DNA of 6,601 bases from RGIG5579 sp045601445. GTDB lineage: Bacteria; Bacillota; Clostridia; Oscillospirales; SIG627. Shown here piece by piece: positions 4,507 to 6,601 of the stretch; within the stretch, counting starts at the first letter, position 1, and each line of letters starts with the position of its first letter. The stretch spans positions 1 through 6,601 of the forward strand of contig JAZRZQ010000009.1 of the NCBI GenBank assembly GCA_045601445.1. Direction: 5' to 3'. The notes under the pieces were generated by a model, which was not told where the DNA came from, made no database searches, and was given only the letters and a program-made list of their open reading frames with translations. Made by a program: the position numbers and the translations under genes.

Positions 4507-5964
4507 ATGAATCGAAGAATGGTCTTTCACACCGTCGGGCAGATCGTCCTTCTGGAGGCGGCTCTGCTTCTGCTTCCGACGGTCACGGCGATCTGCTACC
4601 GTGAAAACAGCGTAATCTTTTTCCTCTTCACAGCCGCTCTCTGCGCGCTGTGCGGCCTTGTTTTGATGGCCATATCCCGCCCCAAGGACCGAACGATCTT
4701 TGCCAAAGAGGGCTTTGTCATCACGACCCTCGCCTGGCTGTCTCTTTCGGCGCTGGGCGCGCTCCCCTTCTTCCTTTCGGGGCAGATCCCGCATTATATC
4801 GACGCGTTTTTCGAAACGGTCAGCGGCTTTACGACAACAGGCGCTTCCATTCTGGAAAACATCGAGGCGCTCGATCGCGGGATGCTCTTCTGGCGCAGCT
4901 TTACCCATTGGGTCGGCGGTATGGGCGTTCTGGTCTTTCTGGCGGCCTTCCTCTCCGGCCTTTCGGATCGCTCCATTCACATTCTGCGCGCGGAAATGCC
5001 CGGCCCAACGGTCGGAAAGCTCCTTCCCAAGACGCGTGACACCGCCAAGATCCTCTATTTGATCTACGTGGTGATGACGGCGGTGCAGGTCGTGCTGCTG
5101 AAAATCAGCGGAATGAGCCTCTACGACAGCCTCGTTCACTCCTTTGGTACGGCAGGCACGGGTGGCTTTGGCGTCTATCTTGACAGCGCCGCCTCCTTCA
5201 CCCCCCTCCAGCAATGGATCATCGCCGTTTTTATGGTGCTGTTCGGCATCAACTTTAATTTGTATTATCTTCTTCTGATCGGAAAGATCCGCGCCGTGTT
5301 CCGCTCCACCGAGCTTTGGTGGTACCTTGGCATCATCGCTTTCTCCACCGCTCTGATCGCGCTGGATCTGCGCGATGCCTTTTCCTCGGCGGGAGAGATC
5401 CTTCGCCACAGCGCGTTTCAGGTCTCCTCGGTCATAACGACCACGGGCTTTACCACCCTTGATTTCAACGCTCTGCCGACGCTCTCGCAGACGGTTCTGC
5501 TTCTTCTGATGTTTTTGGGCGCTTGCGGCGGCAGTACGGGCGGCGGCTTCAAGGTGTCGCGATTCGTGTTGCTTTGTAAGCATTGCGGCAAGGAGATCCG
5601 CCACATGCTCCATCCGAGGGCCGTCACCTCGCTTCGCTTCGAGGGAAAAAGCGTCGAAAAGGAGACCAGCCACGCCGTCTTGGTGTACTCGGCGGCGTAT
5701 ACGCTCTGCTTTTTCGCCACTTTCCTTCTTCTTTCCTTTGACCGCTTCGACGTCATCACCAATTTCTCTGCGGCGGCCTCCTGCTTTAACAACATCGGCC
5801 CTGCGCTGGGAGAGGCCTTCCAAGGCTATTTTGGATATTCCTCCTTCTCCAAGCTTCTTCTGTCTCTGGCAATGCTGCTCGGCAGATTGGAGATCTGGCC
5901 GATCCTTCTGACCTTCTCCCCTGCCGTTTGGCTGTCCCGCTCCAAACAGAAAGGAACACTATGA
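4507..5964 (+). CDS. trkH: TrkH, potassium-uptake channel subunit
   Basis: Integral membrane ion-conducting subunit of Trk, gated by TrkA. The 485-residue length is normal. Four M1-P-M2 units each supply one selectivity-filter strand, all with the key glycine: TTTGAS (109-114, Gly112), GTAGTGGFG (214-222), TTTGFTT (311-317, Gly314) and NNIGP (428-432, Gly431). Keeping glycine in all four favours conduction of potassium, though sodium-permeable Ktr/Trk relatives share it. GGSTGGGFKVSR (341-352), followed by basic residues, is the intramembrane loop between the two helices after the third filter, which gates the pore in this family. AMLLGRLE (455-462) is the usual C-terminal helix block. It starts at ATG 4507, four bases after the trkA stop. 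GAGGT (4496-4500), inside the end of trkA, serves as ribosome binding site, so translation of the two is probably coupled. The last codons overlap the next gene as ATGA. Confidence 0.97.
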   Translation: MNRRMVFHTVGQIVLLEAALLLLPTVTAICYRENSVIFFLFTAALCALCGLVLMAISRPKDRTIFAKEGFVITTLAWLSLSALGALPFFLSGQIPHYIDAFFETVSGFTTTGASILENIEALDRGMLFWRSFTHWVGGMGVLVFLAAFLSGLSDRSIHILRAEMPGPTVGKLLPKTRDTAKILYLIYVVMTAVQVVLLKISGMSLYDSLVHSFGTAGTGGFGVYLDSAASFTPLQQWIIAVFMVLFGINFNLYYLLLIGKIRAVFRSTELWWYLGIIAFSTALIALDLRDAFSSAGEILRHSAFQVSSVITTTGFTTLDFNALPTLSQTVLLLLMFLGACGGSTGGGFKVSRFVLLCKHCGKEIRHMLHPRAVTSLRFEGKSVEKETSHAVLVYSAAYTLCFFATFLLLSFDRFDVITNFSAAASCFNNIGPALGEAFQGYFGYSSFSKLLLSLAMLLGRLEIWPILLTFSPAVWLSRSKQKGTL

Positions 5965-6601
5965 CCTACGAAATCATCAAGCAAGACCCTGCGGTTCGCG
6001 TCTACATCGAAAAGGCAAACGAGAGCCTGATGGCGCTCGGCTACACCGAGCACAGCTTCGCCCACGTTGCGCGCGTGGCCGAGGATGCGGGGCGGCTGCT
6101 CGAGGAGCTGGGCTTCGACGGGCGCACGGTCGAGCTGACCAAGATCGCAGGCTTTCTCCACGACATCGGAAACCTCGTCAATCGGGTCGATCACAGCCAA
6201 AGCGGCGCGCTGATGGCCTTTCGCATTCTCGATCGCATGGGCTTTCCCCCCGAGGAGATCGCGATGGTGGTAACCGCCATCGGCAACCACGATGAGGGCA
6301 CGGGCATTCCCGTCAGCCCCTTGGCGGCGGCGCTGATCTTAGCGGATAAATCCGACGTGAGGCGCACAAGAGTTCGCAATCCCGATCCTGCCCGCTTTGA
6401 CATTCACGACCGCGTGAACTTTTCCGTGAGCCGCTCCGAGATGCGCGTGGATCGCGAAAAAAAGCAATTGGTGCTGTCCTTGACCATTGACACCGCCGTC
6501 AGCTCGGTGATGGAGTATTTCGAGATCTTCCTTGACCGAATGGTGCTCTGCCGTACCGCCGCGGAAGCGCTCGGTCTGGAATTTCAGCTTGTCATCAACG
6601 G
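5961..6601 (+). CDS. HD-domain phosphohydrolase, truncated by the window's right edge
   Basis: At least 213 residues with no stop before the window ends. HD-superfamily signatures are visible: HSFAHVARV (31-39) with His35, GFLHDIGN (64-71) with the His67-Asp68 pair, His78 in DHSQSG, GNHDEG (108-113) with His110, and ADKSD (128-132) with Asp129. Together these are the ligands of an HD hydrolase metal centre. There is no membrane segment or signal peptide, so it should be cytoplasmic. The C-terminal part (about 145-213) is a strand-rich region with VSRSEMRVD and VMEYFEIF; I cannot assign it. HD proteins hydrolyse phosphate esters, including nucleotides and cyclic dinucleotides, but this one lacks the hallmarks of HD-GYP or the 7TM-HD (PgpH) cyclic di-AMP enzymes, so the substrate is open. 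ATG 5961 overlaps the trkH stop as ATGA, and AAAGGA lies five bases upstream. Co-translation with trkH suggests, but does not prove, a role in potassium or ion homeostasis. Confidence 0.88.
   Translation, partial: MTYEIIKQDPAVRVYIEKANESLMALGYTEHSFAHVARVAEDAGRLLEELGFDGRTVELTKIAGFLHDIGNLVNRVDHSQSGALMAFRILDRMGFPPEEIAMVVTAIGNHDEGTGIPVSPLAAALILADKSDVRRTRVRNPDPARFDIHDRVNFSVSRSEMRVDREKKQLVLSLTIDTAVSSVMEYFEIFLDRMVLCRTAAEALGLEFQLVIN

Noticed and set aside
4405..5823. A 472-codon open frame on the minus strand opposite trkH
   Set aside because: It is a low-complexity charged translation (Lys, Arg, Glu, Gly, Asp) with no domain, fully antisense to an unmistakable TrkH. Long mirror frames are common opposite GC-rich genes.
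1..6601. CRISPR arrays, tRNA or rRNA genes, transposases and phage genes
   Set aside because: There are no regularly spaced direct repeats, no cloverleaf or rRNA-like sequence, and no transposase, integrase or phage motif in any frame I read.

Overview
The window reads as chromosome from a Gram-positive, Clostridia-like bacterium (Bacillota). The signs are strong AGGAGG-type ribosome binding sites, sigma-A style promoters with 17-base spacers and extended -10 elements, a lipoprotein signal peptide, intrinsic terminators, and moderately GC-rich coding sequence with short AT-rich intergenic gaps. The exact lineage cannot be fixed from these bases; an uncultured gut-type member of the Oscillospiraceae or Christensenellales is a guess.

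Layout from left to right: (1) positions 1-200 hold no convincing gene, but contain a dense run of four inverted repeats that looks like a dispersed non-coding repeat. (2) On the minus strand, an AGCS-family sodium:amino-acid symporter (201-1610). (3) A strong intrinsic terminator (1660-1688), then a minus-strand lipoprotein with a stalk-like (copper amine oxidase N-like) domain (1687-2187). (4) An 80-base divergent gap, then a 53-residue plus-strand single-pass membrane protein (2269-2430). (5) Its stop codon overlaps the stop of a minus-strand YfcE/MJ0936-type metallophosphodiesterase (2427-2969). (6) A 174-base divergent gap carries two good promoters whose -35 boxes lie in the arms of one inverted repeat. 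(7) A plus-strand operon follows: trkA (3144-4502), trkH (4507-5964) and an HD-domain phosphohydrolase that starts with an ATGA overlap and runs off the right edge (5961-6601).

Functionally, the right half is a potassium-uptake operon: TrkH is the membrane channel, TrkA the cytoplasmic RCK gating ring, and the HD protein is a translationally coupled enzyme of unknown substrate. The left half is a set of separately transcribed genes: a transporter, a lipoprotein, a tiny membrane protein and a phosphodiesterase. Most of this is ordinary chromosomal content. The parts most worth a second look are the mirror-image divergent yfcE/trkA promoters, the unrecognised 53-residue protein with no terminator between it and yfcE, the HD enzyme coupled to trkAH, and the structured repeat at the left edge.
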